A stretch of 33,206 bases of DNA, from positions 1 through 33,206 of the forward strand of contig JAFGDQ010000093.1 of the NCBI GenBank assembly GCA_016932015.1, in the 5' to 3' direction. The position numbers were made by a program, and so were the translations under genes. Position 1 is the stretch's first letter. The number at the start of each line of letters is the position of its first letter. The notes beneath the pieces are model-generated. The model saw nothing but the letters and a program-made list of their open reading frames with translations, was not told the DNA's origin and searched no databases. The DNA is from Spirochaetota bacterium. GTDB lineage: Bacteria; Spirochaetota; UBA4802; JAFGDQ01. Shown in pieces: positions 6,634-15,071 of this stretch.

Positions 6634-7860
6634 ATGATCAATAAAGATAAGACCGATAGAATCTGGAATCCGAAATTTACGCGGATAGCTGTAATTGCAG
6701 TAATTTTTAATATATCTCATTTTATGATGAATACACTGATTCCAAAATACGTTGACAGCCTTGGAGCTACGGCAGCCATTGTAGGTGTTGTTTCAAGTAT
6801 GTTCGCTATCATGTCTCTGAGTATCAGGCCTGTGTCCGGGCCTGCAACGGACTATTACAGAAAAAACCGGTTAATGTCCATCTCACTCGGACTTGTAGTC
6901 CTTTCATTTATAGGATACGGGCTTTCAGACAATCTTACCCTGATTATTATTTCAAGGCTGATCCATGGTATGGGCATTGGTGTTGCCGCGCCGCTGAGTA
7001 TGGCAATGGCCAGCAGCACGCTTCCGGAAGACAAACTGGCCTCCGGTCTTGGTATTTTTACGCTCGGGCAGGCAATCGCTACTGCTATTGCGCCTTCTAT
7101 AGGACTCGCGCTTTCCGGTTCAATTGGTTACAGCGCGACATTTTTTATTGTAGCAGGATTTATTTTTATCGGGTTTATTCTGGCACTGCAGCTTAAATCA
7201 AGCGCCCCGCCCAAGAAATCAAAGTTCAGGATTCAGCTTAAACGTGTTATAGTACCTGACCTTGTTATCCCGGCAACAGTTGCCGCATTTACGACAATAG
7301 GATTTGCCAGCATCAGCTTTTTTATAATTATTTACGGTGGTCTGCGCGGAATTTCGGGTATTGGCCTGTACTTTACAGCGTATGCCATTGCGCTTTTAGT
7401 CTCAAGGCCGTTAAGCGGAAGAATAGCAGACAGATACGGAGTAGACAAGGCAATAGTACCGGGATTGCTGATTTTCGGGGTCTCATTTTTACTGATCAGC
7501 ATGGCAAAGGGCATTTATATGTTTTTAATAGCCGGAGTAATAAGCGCGTTTGGATACGGCATTTGTATACCGCTTCTTATGGCTATGAGCATGCAGCTCG
7601 TTCCTCGCAGTAAACGCGGTGCAGCCAGCAACACGATCTATACAGGCCTTGATGTAGGGTATATCTCAGGCCCTATTTTAGCGGGTTTTGTAATTACAGG
7701 AATAAAATCATATACCGGAAATGAAATAACAGGCTATGAGATTATGTACATGACAATGCTGCTTCCAATATTTACAGCTCTTGTTATCTATCTGTTTAAC
7801 ATGAAAAAGCTGAAAAAGAAACTTGAAATAGTAAAAAATGAACAAGCTCAGGCTGCGTGA
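6634..7860 (+). CDS. MFS transporter, 12-TM
   Basis: 408 residues with about 12 membrane helices in two halves, so an inner-membrane secondary transporter. The loop between TM2 and TM3 reads RPVSGPATDYYRKNRLM, a variant of the MFS motif A (G-x-x-D-R). The second half repeats it better: RPLSGRIADRYGVDKAI. The central loop (about 188-205, KSSAPPKKSKFRIQLKR) is basic and cytoplasmic. The segment SRLIHGMGIGVAAPLSMAMA resembles drug and metabolite exporters of the YfcJ/arabinose-efflux type. The substrate cannot be told. The start has GAGG eight bases before ATG. It follows the hairpin-rich spacer and has no close partner gene; the next gene starts about 250 bases on. Confidence 0.88.
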   Translation: MINKDKTDRIWNPKFTRIAVIAVIFNISHFMMNTLIPKYVDSLGATAAIVGVVSSMFAIMSLSIRPVSGPATDYYRKNRLMSISLGLVVLSFIGYGLSDNLTLIIISRLIHGMGIGVAAPLSMAMASSTLPEDKLASGLGIFTLGQAIATAIAPSIGLALSGSIGYSATFFIVAGFIFIGFILALQLKSSAPPKKSKFRIQLKRVIVPDLVIPATVAAFTTIGFASISFFIIIYGGLRGISGIGLYFTAYAIALLVSRPLSGRIADRYGVDKAIVPGLLIFGVSFLLISMAKGIYMFLIAGVISAFGYGICIPLLMAMSMQLVPRSKRGAASNTIYTGLDVGYISGPILAGFVITGIKSYTGNEITGYEIMYMTMLLPIFTALVIYLFNMKKLKKKLEIVKNEQAQAA

Positions 7861-8112
7861 ATCCAAAGTTATTTTTTGAAGTTGTTATAAAAATACAGAT
7901 TTCGGCTATTACAGGCTGCGCTAATGTCTGTAAGATTCTCAGCCAAAGCCGGGTATAAGCGAACGTCATACGGCTTTACCGGAGTGCAGGATGGAATATC
8001 GGCCTGATTCACTGGAATAAAAAACCTCAATAACTGCATAAAAATGCCTTGTATCATAAATTACTCATAATTTATATTGCCTTTAAAAAATAATTCTGAC
8101 ATTTAAAAATTA

Positions 8113-8829
8113 TTGAAAGAGAAACATAAACAATTGCAGCAAAAGCAAAATAAACCGGAAGAATATCTCGAGGAATGGGACTGGAAAACAGCAGAACCAA
8201 CCGGAAAGGCTGTGTCCAGAAAAAAAGCACATAAAGAAGGAATCGCTCATGAGGGTGTTCATTTATGGGTTATAAGAACGGAACCGGAAACAGAAGTACT
8301 TTTCCAGCGCAGAGCAAAAGATAAGGATACTTTTCCCGGCTGCCTTGATATTACAGTCGGCGGCCATGTACCTTTCGGAGTAAATGAAAACAAAATTCAG
8401 AAAGAAGCATATGAAGAAATAGGTATAAGCCCTGCTGACAGCGATTTAACTGATCTTGGATATTATCGATACGAAGAAAAGATAGATGACTTTGATCACA
8501 GGGAATTTCAGCATGTATTTCTGTTAACTGATAACCGGGCTTTGAACGAATACAATTTTGTTGACAATGAAGTTGAAGGGATTTACGCAGTTAAACTGCC
8601 TGATCTGATCAGTATACTGCATAATGATTATTTTTTTTCTGTGGAAGGCTATGAAGGCTCTGAATTAATTTCAATGAAAGTCTCAAGAAAAGATTTCCAT
8701 CCGCTGCTGTTTACCGGGCCAATGGAACAATACATGAAAATTATTATTGAAGCGGTAACGGGAATTTCACTCGGCAGAGAAGTAACTGCGAAAATGCCTT
8801 CAGTTAAAGCGGCATACGAACAAATATGA
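8113..8829 (+). CDS. NUDIX hydrolase, IPP isomerase/YfcD-like
   Basis: 238 residues. The core is GVHLWVIRTEPETEVLFQRR, KDTFPGCLDITVGGHV and a Nudix helix ending KIQKEAYEEIGI. Together these resemble the isopentenyl-diphosphate isomerase-like NUDIX group (YfcD). The box is atypical: compared with GX5EX7REUXEEXGU the first Glu is Val, and the loop (PFGVNENKIQ) is one residue short, while the EAYEEIG metal-binding part is kept. The C-terminal 60 residues (HPLLFTGPMEQYMKIIIEAV) are an extension. The start is TTG; a stop lies three codons upstream, no ATG is near the N-terminus and no ribosome binding site is clear. It overlaps the transposase gene by four bases (ATGA), so the two are probably translationally coupled. 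Confidence 0.82.
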   Translation: MKEKHKQLQQKQNKPEEYLEEWDWKTAEPTGKAVSRKKAHKEGIAHEGVHLWVIRTEPETEVLFQRRAKDKDTFPGCLDITVGGHVPFGVNENKIQKEAYEEIGISPADSDLTDLGYYRYEEKIDDFDHREFQHVFLLTDNRALNEYNFVDNEVEGIYAVKLPDLISILHNDYFFSVEGYEGSELISMKVSRKDFHPLLFTGPMEQYMKIIIEAVTGISLGREVTAKMPSVKAAYEQI

Positions 8830-9437
8830 AAGAATATAAAATACGAAAAAATAATCGATTGAAACATTATGATTATTCGATGGGTGGCTGGTATTTCGTA
8901 ACTATTTGCGCCAAAGACAAAAAAAATATATTCGATGAATACCAGAATATTGTAGGGACAGGGCTTGCCCCTGTCCTCAATGAAAATACTGAAAATAATG
9001 ATTTAAATAATACAATTATACGGTTATCAAAATTGGGACAAATCATTGAAAAACAATGGAACAGTATCCCCGGCCAAAATAAAAATATAGAATTAGATCA
9101 ATACGTCATTATGCCTAATCATATACATGGAATTTTAATTATCAATAAACGGACAGGGGCAAGCCCTGTCCCTACAGTATCAAATATTATTGGATCATTT
9201 AAATCAAAAACATCCGTAGAATATCTCAATTATGTAAAATCAAATAATTTAAACGTTTCCGGTCAAATATGGCAAAGATCATTTTATGACCACGTGATAC
9301 GAAATGAAAAATCATTACACAACATTCGGGAATATATTATTAACAATCCTGCAGAATGGGAAACAGACAAAGAAAATAAAGACAGTATAATAAAAAAATC
9401 CATAGGACTTGCAACTGCGGCTCAGGCTGCTGATTAA
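8826..9437 (+). CDS. REP-associated tyrosine transposase (RAYT, IS200/IS605-like)
   Basis: 203 residues of the Y1_Tnp/TnpA_REP family, single-strand DNA endonucleases that act on REP hairpins. The order is YSMGGWYFVTICAKD (first strand), YVIMPNHIHGILII with the HUH pair His99 and His101, IIGSFKSKTS, and IWQRSFYDHVIRNEKSLHNI followed by REYIINNPAEW, where Tyr170 is the expected nucleophile. All key residues are present, so it looks functional. Two in-frame inserts stand out: VGTGLAPVL (43-51) and RTGASPVPT (109-117). These are the translations of two inverted copies of one palindrome. No transposon ends or partner TnpB are seen, as is usual for domesticated RAYTs. The start overlaps the NUDIX stop by four bases. 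The C-terminal tail (about 185-203) is atypical. Confidence 0.88.
   Translation: MKEYKIRKNNRLKHYDYSMGGWYFVTICAKDKKNIFDEYQNIVGTGLAPVLNENTENNDLNNTIIRLSKLGQIIEKQWNSIPGQNKNIELDQYVIMPNHIHGILIINKRTGASPVPTVSNIIGSFKSKTSVEYLNYVKSNNLNVSGQIWQRSFYDHVIRNEKSLHNIREYIINNPAEWETDKENKDSIIKKSIGLATAAQAAD
8952..8976 (+). repeat. REP-like palindrome inside the RAYT gene, copy 1
   Basis: The tetranucleotide GTAG (8952-8955) is followed by GGACAGGG (8956-8963), a CTTGC loop and CCCTGTCC (8969-8976). GTAG at the foot of an imperfect palindrome is the form RAYT enzymes are known to recognise. Read in the transposase frame it gives VGTGLAPVL. The GC-rich block stands out from the AT-rich gene around it. Confidence 0.75.
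9151..9175 (-). repeat. REP-like palindrome inside the RAYT gene, copy 2 (inverted)
   Basis: These 25 bases are the exact reverse complement of 8952-8976: GGACAGGG (9151-9158), a five-base loop, CCCTGTCC (9164-9171) and then CTAC (9172-9175). The two copies are 174 bases apart with their GTAG feet outward, the REP-inverted REP layout of a REPIN. Read in frame this copy gives RTGASPVPT. The HUH codons (9120-9128) lie between the copies. Confidence 0.75.
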
Positions 9438-9453
9438 CAAAAATGATGTAAAT

Positions 9454-11682
9454 ATGATAAATATAAAAAAGCTTAAATATCCGTTTTCCTGTTTGAAAAC
9501 TAATAAATCAGAATGGCTCCCTGGGGCTGTATTTTTTACTTTATTGTTTCTTGTAAGCACTGTCATGAACTTCAGCCTGACTTATATGGGTAATACCAGT
9601 GAGAAGGCTGTAAGTATGGTATTGCAGCATTATCTGTTTGTAATAATTTTTCAAATTCTGAAAGTATTATTTCTTTATGTGATAATCGGAAGCCTGCTGA
9701 GTATTGTTTTTTCAAGAGCATTTAAAGAGATACAGAAAAGATCTTCATTTATCAAGAAACATGAATCATTTTATATCGTTTTATTTACTGTAATTGCTCT
9801 GTTTTTGTTTACGTTCCTTTTGTTCTCTGAAAAGTTAATTCAGAATCCGCAGTCATATGTGGAGAATTTCTCAGCACATAGTATTATTTTTAAGCATTAT
9901 CAGTATCTGTTGACAGATAATTTTTCACCTATGCTTTTTAAAATAATCAGATACATAATTCTAATTGCTTTCGCTGTTTTTTTTACAGCGTCATTCAATT
10001 TTAAAAAGATTCTGCTTTATATATCAGAAGCATTACGATGGTTAAAATCCCTGTCTTTCAGGTATAAAGCAATACTGCTGACTGCATTTGCTTTATTTTT
10101 TGTTTTTAAATTTTCGTATTATTTTATTTATAATAATACGGATACAGGTAAACCTAATATCCTTATTCTTTCATCTGACGCATTACGGCCGGATCATTTC
10201 AGCTGTAACGGATATGAAAGAAATACAACGCCGAATCTGGACAGGTTCGTAAAAGAATCTTTTCAGGTAAGAGGAATGTTTACAGTTCTTCCGAGAACAT
10301 TCCCGTCATGGGTGAGCATACTGACATCAAAGTATCCTTTGTCGCATGGAATAAAGCATATGTTTCCCCGCACAAGGGAAAGAATCGTAAAGTTTGAATC
10401 CGCGGTTTCATATCTGAATAATGAAGGATACAGAACTTCTGTAATCTCCGATTTTGCGGGCGACATCTTCCCGAGAATTGACCTCGGGTTCGATAAAGTC
10501 TCTGCGCCGGACATGAATACTCTTGTTCTGATCAGACAGATAATTCTTGAAAAACAGACTTTTCTACTCCCGTTCATTTCCAATAAATTCGGATTAGGCT
10601 TTTTCCCTGAAATGAAAGATATGGCGAAACTTACTTTTCCCGAATACCTGACAGAGGAAACTATAGCTGAAATCGAATCGAGCGGCAAGGATCCCTTTTT
10701 TATTGTGACGTTTTATTCAATCACTCATTTTCCTTTTTCACCTCCGTATCCTTATTATAAGAAATATACAGATCCGGATTATCAGGGAGGTTTTAAATAT
10801 TTTAAAGACAGAGTCGTAAACCTTAACCAGGACAGGACTGTATCTGCTGAAGTAAGAGATGAAGACAAAAAGCAGGTAGTTGCTTTATACGACGGATGCG
10901 TAAGCAAGTTTGACAGGGAAGCCGGAAAAGTTATAGAATTCCTGCGCGACAGTAAAAAACTTGATAACACTATAGTTCTTATACTTTCCGATCATGGCGA
11001 AAATTTATATGACTGCGATTTCGGTATGGGGCACGGCGAGCATTTAAAGGGCAATGATGCCCTTGAGATACCTTTTATAGTTCACCATCCTGCTCTTGAT
11101 AATTTAAAAGGACAGACTGTCCGTCTTACCTCCAGTTCAATTGATGTTATGCCTACATTATTTGACATTGCTCAATTCAGTAAGCCTGATTATTTTACAG
11201 GCAAATCCATGTTAAACAGAATTAATAGTTCTGAAAGTTGCGTATCGGATAATTTTGATGCTGTTAACGCATATTCCGAAACAGGCATGTGGTTCGACAA
11301 TGACAAATCATCGCCGCTGTTTTTTCATCATCAGAGAATAGATTATCCTGACATATCAGGAGTTTCAGGTATTGATTTTAATTATAATGATGAAGTTGTT
11401 ACTTATCAGGAATATCAAAATATTGTGAATGCAGCCAAGTACAGGGCAATATTTTCAGGACAATATAAACTGATATACATTCCACTTAAGGATCGGGTTA
11501 AATTTGAGCTGTATAATTTTAAAGAAGACCCTGATAATTGCAATGATCTTTCAAAATCACGAAAAGACGTTCTTGATAAAATGAAAATTCTTTTTTATGA
11601 TTTTATTGATAAGGAAAGTGCTGGAAATTTTATATTCAGTAAAGATTATATTTTTCCAGCTTTTAATGACCCGGTTTATTGA
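9454..11682 (+). CDS. Membrane-anchored alkaline-phosphatase-superfamily enzyme, sulfatase fold with Thr nucleophile
   Basis: 742 residues from the ATG at 9454; a TTG at 9409 would overlap the transposase gene and is less likely. Five membrane helices (about 24-42, 62-86, 106-125, 165-181, 207-226) precede a periplasmic catalytic domain. Metal-site motifs are ILSSDALRPDHFSCNGY (Asp242) and LSDHGEN (Asp513, His514), followed by GHGEHL (His527, His530). Where sulfatases have C/S-x-P-S-R, this has RTFPSW with Thr282, so it cannot carry formylglycine. Thr is the nucleophile in LTA synthases and phosphoethanolamine transferases, which share the plan of five helices plus extracytoplasmic domain. 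I infer a phosphotransferase or phosphodiesterase acting on envelope lipid or glycan. The next gene follows after 24 bases. Confidence 0.8.
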   Translation: MINIKKLKYPFSCLKTNKSEWLPGAVFFTLLFLVSTVMNFSLTYMGNTSEKAVSMVLQHYLFVIIFQILKVLFLYVIIGSLLSIVFSRAFKEIQKRSSFIKKHESFYIVLFTVIALFLFTFLLFSEKLIQNPQSYVENFSAHSIIFKHYQYLLTDNFSPMLFKIIRYIILIAFAVFFTASFNFKKILLYISEALRWLKSLSFRYKAILLTAFALFFVFKFSYYFIYNNTDTGKPNILILSSDALRPDHFSCNGYERNTTPNLDRFVKESFQVRGMFTVLPRTFPSWVSILTSKYPLSHGIKHMFPRTRERIVKFESAVSYLNNEGYRTSVISDFAGDIFPRIDLGFDKVSAPDMNTLVLIRQIILEKQTFLLPFISNKFGLGFFPEMKDMAKLTFPEYLTEETIAEIESSGKDPFFIVTFYSITHFPFSPPYPYYKKYTDPDYQGGFKYFKDRVVNLNQDRTVSAEVRDEDKKQVVALYDGCVSKFDREAGKVIEFLRDSKKLDNTIVLILSDHGENLYDCDFGMGHGEHLKGNDALEIPFIVHHPALDNLKGQTVRLTSSSIDVMPTLFDIAQFSKPDYFTGKSMLNRINSSESCVSDNFDAVNAYSETGMWFDNDKSSPLFFHHQRIDYPDISGVSGIDFNYNDEVVTYQEYQNIVNAAKYRAIFSGQYKLIYIPLKDRVKFELYNFKEDPDNCNDLSKSRKDVLDKMKILFYDFIDKESAGNFIFSKDYIFPAFNDPVY

Positions 11683-11706
11683 TGAACTGTATACTTGGAG
11701 TTTTAA

Positions 11707-14181
11707 TTGAAGAAAATTAGTAAAAAGAAAATAATTTTATTTATTCTCCTGATTATTGCTGCAGGACTGACAGCCGTCTATTTATGGGCGGCTTATATAT
11801 TTTTTCCTGATGATTATGAGATAACAAAAAGTGAAGCCCTGCAGAAAGGGCCTCAGAATGACAGGCAGAAAATTGCTTATTCTTTAATTGATGAATTAAA
11901 TACCGCAGAAGTTAAAAATTATGATAAAAAAAGTATTCTGAACACACTTAAAAAAATCAGGGACGGGCAGTATTATATAAAAAACGATTCGTTTATTAAA
12001 GGTGCAAACAAAGACATCTGTTTCAGAATGGGGACAGGGTATCCCGGCATCTGGATGGACGAAAGGTCAAGTATACTTGTACCGGATAATGCTTCTATAT
12101 CTTTCAGGCTAAATTCTGAAAATTTTTCAGAGCTTGAATTTTCCGCGCTTTCATTACTGTCAGACGGAAAAGCTGGAGTTGAAATATTGTCAGCCGCAGG
12201 AAAAAAGCTCAGAAAAGAGATGAATCTTGAAAAATATACTCACAAGCATACCGGCCCGGATGTGGCAATAAGATATAATAATACCGGATTTCCAAGAGCA
12301 AAAGAGGAAACAGGCTGGAATGAATATAAAATCGATCTTTCCGAATTTTCCGGTAAATCCGTAACAGTCAGATTTTCATTTAAAGGTAAAGACGGCGGGG
12401 CATTATTCATCGGAAATCCGAGGGTATTTAAAAAATCCGGGTCAAAAAGATATAATGTTATTTACCTGATATTTGACGGAGTATCAACCAGGCATTTCAG
12501 TTTTTATAATGATGATTCCAGACTTACGCCTTATATGAAAGAGGTTGCAGACAGGGAATTCATTGTCTTTGACAATATGTTTACACTGGGCAATAAAACA
12601 AGAATATCAACAGTCGGCCTTTTTTCTTCTATAATTCCCCTGGAATCGGGACACGGAATCAACAGAAATTTTATTCCTGAAAATACAAAGGAAAGGTATT
12701 ACAGGGGAATACGTTTAGGAAAGTATGAATCTCTGCCGGACGTATTTAAAAAGAACGGTTACATAACGGAACAGTTCGGTAACAGCGGCTTTACGGTTCA
12801 TCTAATTTCAACAGGCGTTGATTACGGTTTTGAACGGTCGTATGAATTTTCCTACAATCCTTATGATACATACGGCATTTCACACAGGTTTTTTGAATTC
12901 CTTAGAAAAAACAATAACAGGGAATTTTTTGCATATCTGCATTATAATTCGCCTCACAAGCCTTTCTTTGCTCCTCCGAAATATTTCCTGAAGGGTGCAG
13001 TTAATGCTCCGCTTGAAGCACTCTGGAGGCCGGACTTTATGGGATGCATCAGTTATACTGACGATGTTTTTAAAAATATCTATCTGGCTTTAAAGCAAAA
13101 CGGGCTGCTTGAAAATACAATACTTGTGGTTGCGACGGATCACGGTGCAGGGTATAATCTGAAAAAATTTGATATGGGATTTCATTATAATGATTATACC
13201 AGAATGACATTTATGACAAGGCTTCCTGAAGCCTTAAAGCAGAAATATAATATTAAGGCAAAGCGGATAAATACATATGTATCATCAATAAATACAGCTC
13301 CGACTCTGGTCGATCTGTGCGGTTTCGCAAAAGTGAATGCTTTTGACGGAAGGAGCTATAAAAAAGTATTAACAGAAGAGTTCCATAATGACTTTTTTGA
13401 TAAGGAGCTCTGGTGCTTCGGCAGAAAAAGTTGTTCTGTGATTACAGATGATCATTATAAGTATATTTTTACCTTGCAGGATGCAAAAGATAAAATTAAA
13501 AATAAATATTATTTCTTCGGCAGTAAACAGGAACTTCCTTTTGAAGAAATATATGATCTGAAAGCGGATCCTGAAGAAATGAATAATCTGATTCATTCGC
13601 GCCCGGATAAACTGATGAAATTCAGAAATATCTATACCAGGAACGATTTCCATCATCCGGAAAGAACAGTCCTGTCTTTTTTTAATACTGAAAATAAACA
13701 GCATCAGATAGAAGTTGATCTGAAATGCAGGTCAAAGATAAATGACATTATTTTATATTCTGAAGATTTAAAAAAGCAGGAAGAAAGTACAATTCTGACA
13801 ACCGGAGACAGTACAAAGATTATTTTCCGGTCAAAAACCTCCCCATTATATCTTGTATTTAAAAATGAAGAAGACAGGTCGCCGGTATCAATTTCTATAA
13901 AATCCGACGGCGCTTTAATTAACAAAAACAGAATATATTCCACTTATCTTAATCTGAATTATTTTAATAATCCGGTTGTAATCAAAGAGAATAAGGATTT
14001 CTTATTATTAAATGATACCAGGTTGCCGGTTAAAAGTGATATCATGAATTCTGAAAAAGGGTTATCCGTTAAAATTTCCCGCATGGACCTTCACAGATGG
14101 ATTGATATAGGTAAACTTGAAGAATCAGGCATTTCTGCGGGAATGAAAGAAACTCTTAAATCCTGGGGCTATATTCAGTGA
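11707..14181 (+). CDS. Membrane-anchored sulfatase-fold enzyme with extra beta domains
   Basis: 824 residues starting at TTG, supported by GGAG seven bases upstream. One membrane helix (about 9-31) anchors it, with the rest outside. Residues about 85-240 look like a carbohydrate-binding, jelly-roll-like domain (WNEYKIDLSEFSGKSVTVRF, ALFIGNPRVF). The catalytic domain runs about 248-640 with NVIYLIFDGVSTRHFSFY (Asp257), VVATDHGAGYN (Asp478, His479) and His493. The nucleophile segment MFTLGNKTRISTVGLFSS aligns with the preceding gene (MFTVLPRTFPSWVSILTS), placing Thr298 at the formylglycine position, so it too is probably not a sulfatase. The last 180 residues form another beta-rich region. It sits in one operon with the preceding enzyme. 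The substrate is unknown; an extracellular polymer is my guess. Confidence 0.78.
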   Translation: MKKISKKKIILFILLIIAAGLTAVYLWAAYIFFPDDYEITKSEALQKGPQNDRQKIAYSLIDELNTAEVKNYDKKSILNTLKKIRDGQYYIKNDSFIKGANKDICFRMGTGYPGIWMDERSSILVPDNASISFRLNSENFSELEFSALSLLSDGKAGVEILSAAGKKLRKEMNLEKYTHKHTGPDVAIRYNNTGFPRAKEETGWNEYKIDLSEFSGKSVTVRFSFKGKDGGALFIGNPRVFKKSGSKRYNVIYLIFDGVSTRHFSFYNDDSRLTPYMKEVADREFIVFDNMFTLGNKTRISTVGLFSSIIPLESGHGINRNFIPENTKERYYRGIRLGKYESLPDVFKKNGYITEQFGNSGFTVHLISTGVDYGFERSYEFSYNPYDTYGISHRFFEFLRKNNNREFFAYLHYNSPHKPFFAPPKYFLKGAVNAPLEALWRPDFMGCISYTDDVFKNIYLALKQNGLLENTILVVATDHGAGYNLKKFDMGFHYNDYTRMTFMTRLPEALKQKYNIKAKRINTYVSSINTAPTLVDLCGFAKVNAFDGRSYKKVLTEEFHNDFFDKELWCFGRKSCSVITDDHYKYIFTLQDAKDKIKNKYYFFGSKQELPFEEIYDLKADPEEMNNLIHSRPDKLMKFRNIYTRNDFHHPERTVLSFFNTENKQHQIEVDLKCRSKINDIILYSEDLKKQEESTILTTGDSTKIIFRSKTSPLYLVFKNEEDRSPVSISIKSDGALINKNRIYSTYLNLNYFNNPVVIKENKDFLLLNDTRLPVKSDIMNSEKGLSVKISRMDLHRWIDIGKLEESGISAGMKETLKSWGYIQ

Positions 14182-14481
14182 CTTCAAAATTTTTTTTTTT
14201 GACTTTACATGTAATTTATTAGTATAATAATAACTGCTGATATTTAATTCACTTTTTCTTTATAATTAATAATCAAATATCTTTATAAATACTTATATTG
14301 TTATACCTCTATTTTTATCCGGATTTATACAATATACCTGGCAACAGGAATTCATTTTTAATTAGTTATTGAAGAATGTTTGCTTTTTTCCGATAAAATT
14401 GAGGTATGCTGTAATTGAAGCAGTTAGTTTTAACCTTTAATTCACCAATCACTAATCAGATTTTTCAGGGAGGCTGAAATT
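14182..14481 (+). promoter_or_regulatory. 300-base leader region of the lpoB operon
   Basis: After the upstream stop there is a T-run (14190-14200) without a GC stem, directly followed by a strong promoter (14199-14228). The presumed leader is about 245 bases long and AT-rich, with TATACCT at about 14303 and 14333 and a weak dyad around 14294-14336. I see no known riboswitch. GGGAGG before 14482 is the ribosome binding site. Confidence 0.5.
14199..14228 (+). promoter_or_regulatory. Near-consensus sigma70 promoter for lpoB
   Basis: TTGACT (14199-14204), an 18-base spacer and TATAAT (14223-14228). The spacer begins with the palindrome TTACATGTAA (14205-14214), a possible operator touching the -35 box. 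A run of eleven T lies immediately upstream and could act as an UP element. Confidence 0.65.
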
Positions 14482-15048
14482 ATGAAAAAAATAGCTGTTG
14501 TTTTATCAGTTGCTTTTATGTTAACCGCCTGCGGCGGTACGCAGTACAGGGATGCTTCGGAAGATAAAGGGTCAATGGAGTTCGGGCCTAAGGAAATAAA
14601 AATTACTGTTAATAAAATGGTCTCTTCCATGTATGATTTTCTGAAGAATGAATGGAAAAAATCCGCATTCCTTCAGGTAAAAAAATTCAGGAACAGAACA
14701 TCTGAACATATTGATACAAGACTGATAACAGATGAGATCACTACAAACCTTATTAAGAAAAGAATAAAATTTGTAGATGACACTCTGAGCCAGGAAGCAA
14801 TCGAGGAAATGGAGCAGGGAATGACAGGCATGATTGACCCGGATGCTGCAATCCCGGTTGGAATGGCAAAATCCCCGAATATGTACATGACGGGAGATAT
14901 CAGGGACAATGTAAGGACTGTAGGCGGAAAAAGACTTCAGTATCTTGTAATTACTTTAAAACTGTATAATCTGAAAACAAGGGTTGTTGAATGGCAGGAA
15001 CAGCAGGAGTTTCTTAAAGCGACTTCAAAAACAAAATATTCCTTATAA
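14482..15048 (+). CDS. lpoB: LpoB-like lipoprotein, penicillin-binding protein activator
   Basis: 188 residues. The signal is MKKIAVVLSVAFMLTAC with Cys17 as lipid site, followed by GGTQYRDASEDKGSMEFGPKE, close to the usual start of LpoB (COG3417, YcfM). The domain VSSMYDFLKNEW, then KKFRNRTSEHIDTRLITDEI, NMYMTGDI and LVITLKLYNLKTRVVEWQEQ follows the LpoB beta-sheet pattern. In enterobacteria LpoB reaches from the outer membrane to stimulate the class A synthase PBP1B. A class A PBP is encoded 3.7 kb further on, which supports that role here. It has a strong ribosome binding site and its own promoter, and the next lipoprotein gene follows after 23 bases. Confidence 0.85.
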   Translation: MKKIAVVLSVAFMLTACGGTQYRDASEDKGSMEFGPKEIKITVNKMVSSMYDFLKNEWKKSAFLQVKKFRNRTSEHIDTRLITDEITTNLIKKRIKFVDDTLSQEAIEEMEQGMTGMIDPDAAIPVGMAKSPNMYMTGDIRDNVRTVGGKRLQYLVITLKLYNLKTRVVEWQEQQEFLKATSKTKYSL

Positions 15049-15071
15049 AAAAATAATTAAGGAAAGAAAGG

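Noticed and set aside
7945..7977. AAAGCCG/CGGCTTT inverted repeat after the MFS gene as a terminator
   Set aside because: It has a long 19-base interval and no T-run on either strand.
8056..8075. ATAAATTA-CTCA-TAATTTAT inverted repeat before the NUDIX gene as an operator
   Set aside because: All pairs in both arms are A-T in an AT-rich spacer, so a chance repeat is likely; no promoter is clear beside it.
7846..9430. Direct repeat GCTCAGGCTGC at 7846-7856 and 9420-9430, flanking NUDIX and RAYT
   Set aside because: It looked like a target duplication, but both copies encode similar Ala/Gln C-terminal ends and many 11-base matches are expected by chance in 33 kb.
9409..9453. TTG start that would extend the first sulfatase-fold protein by 15 residues
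   Set aside because: It overlaps the transposase gene, has no ribosome binding site, and adds a segment unlike a membrane-protein start; the ATG at 9454 fits better.
14190..14200. Run of eleven T after the second sulfatase-fold gene as a terminator
   Set aside because: No GC-rich stem precedes it; it is more likely part of the promoter's upstream region.
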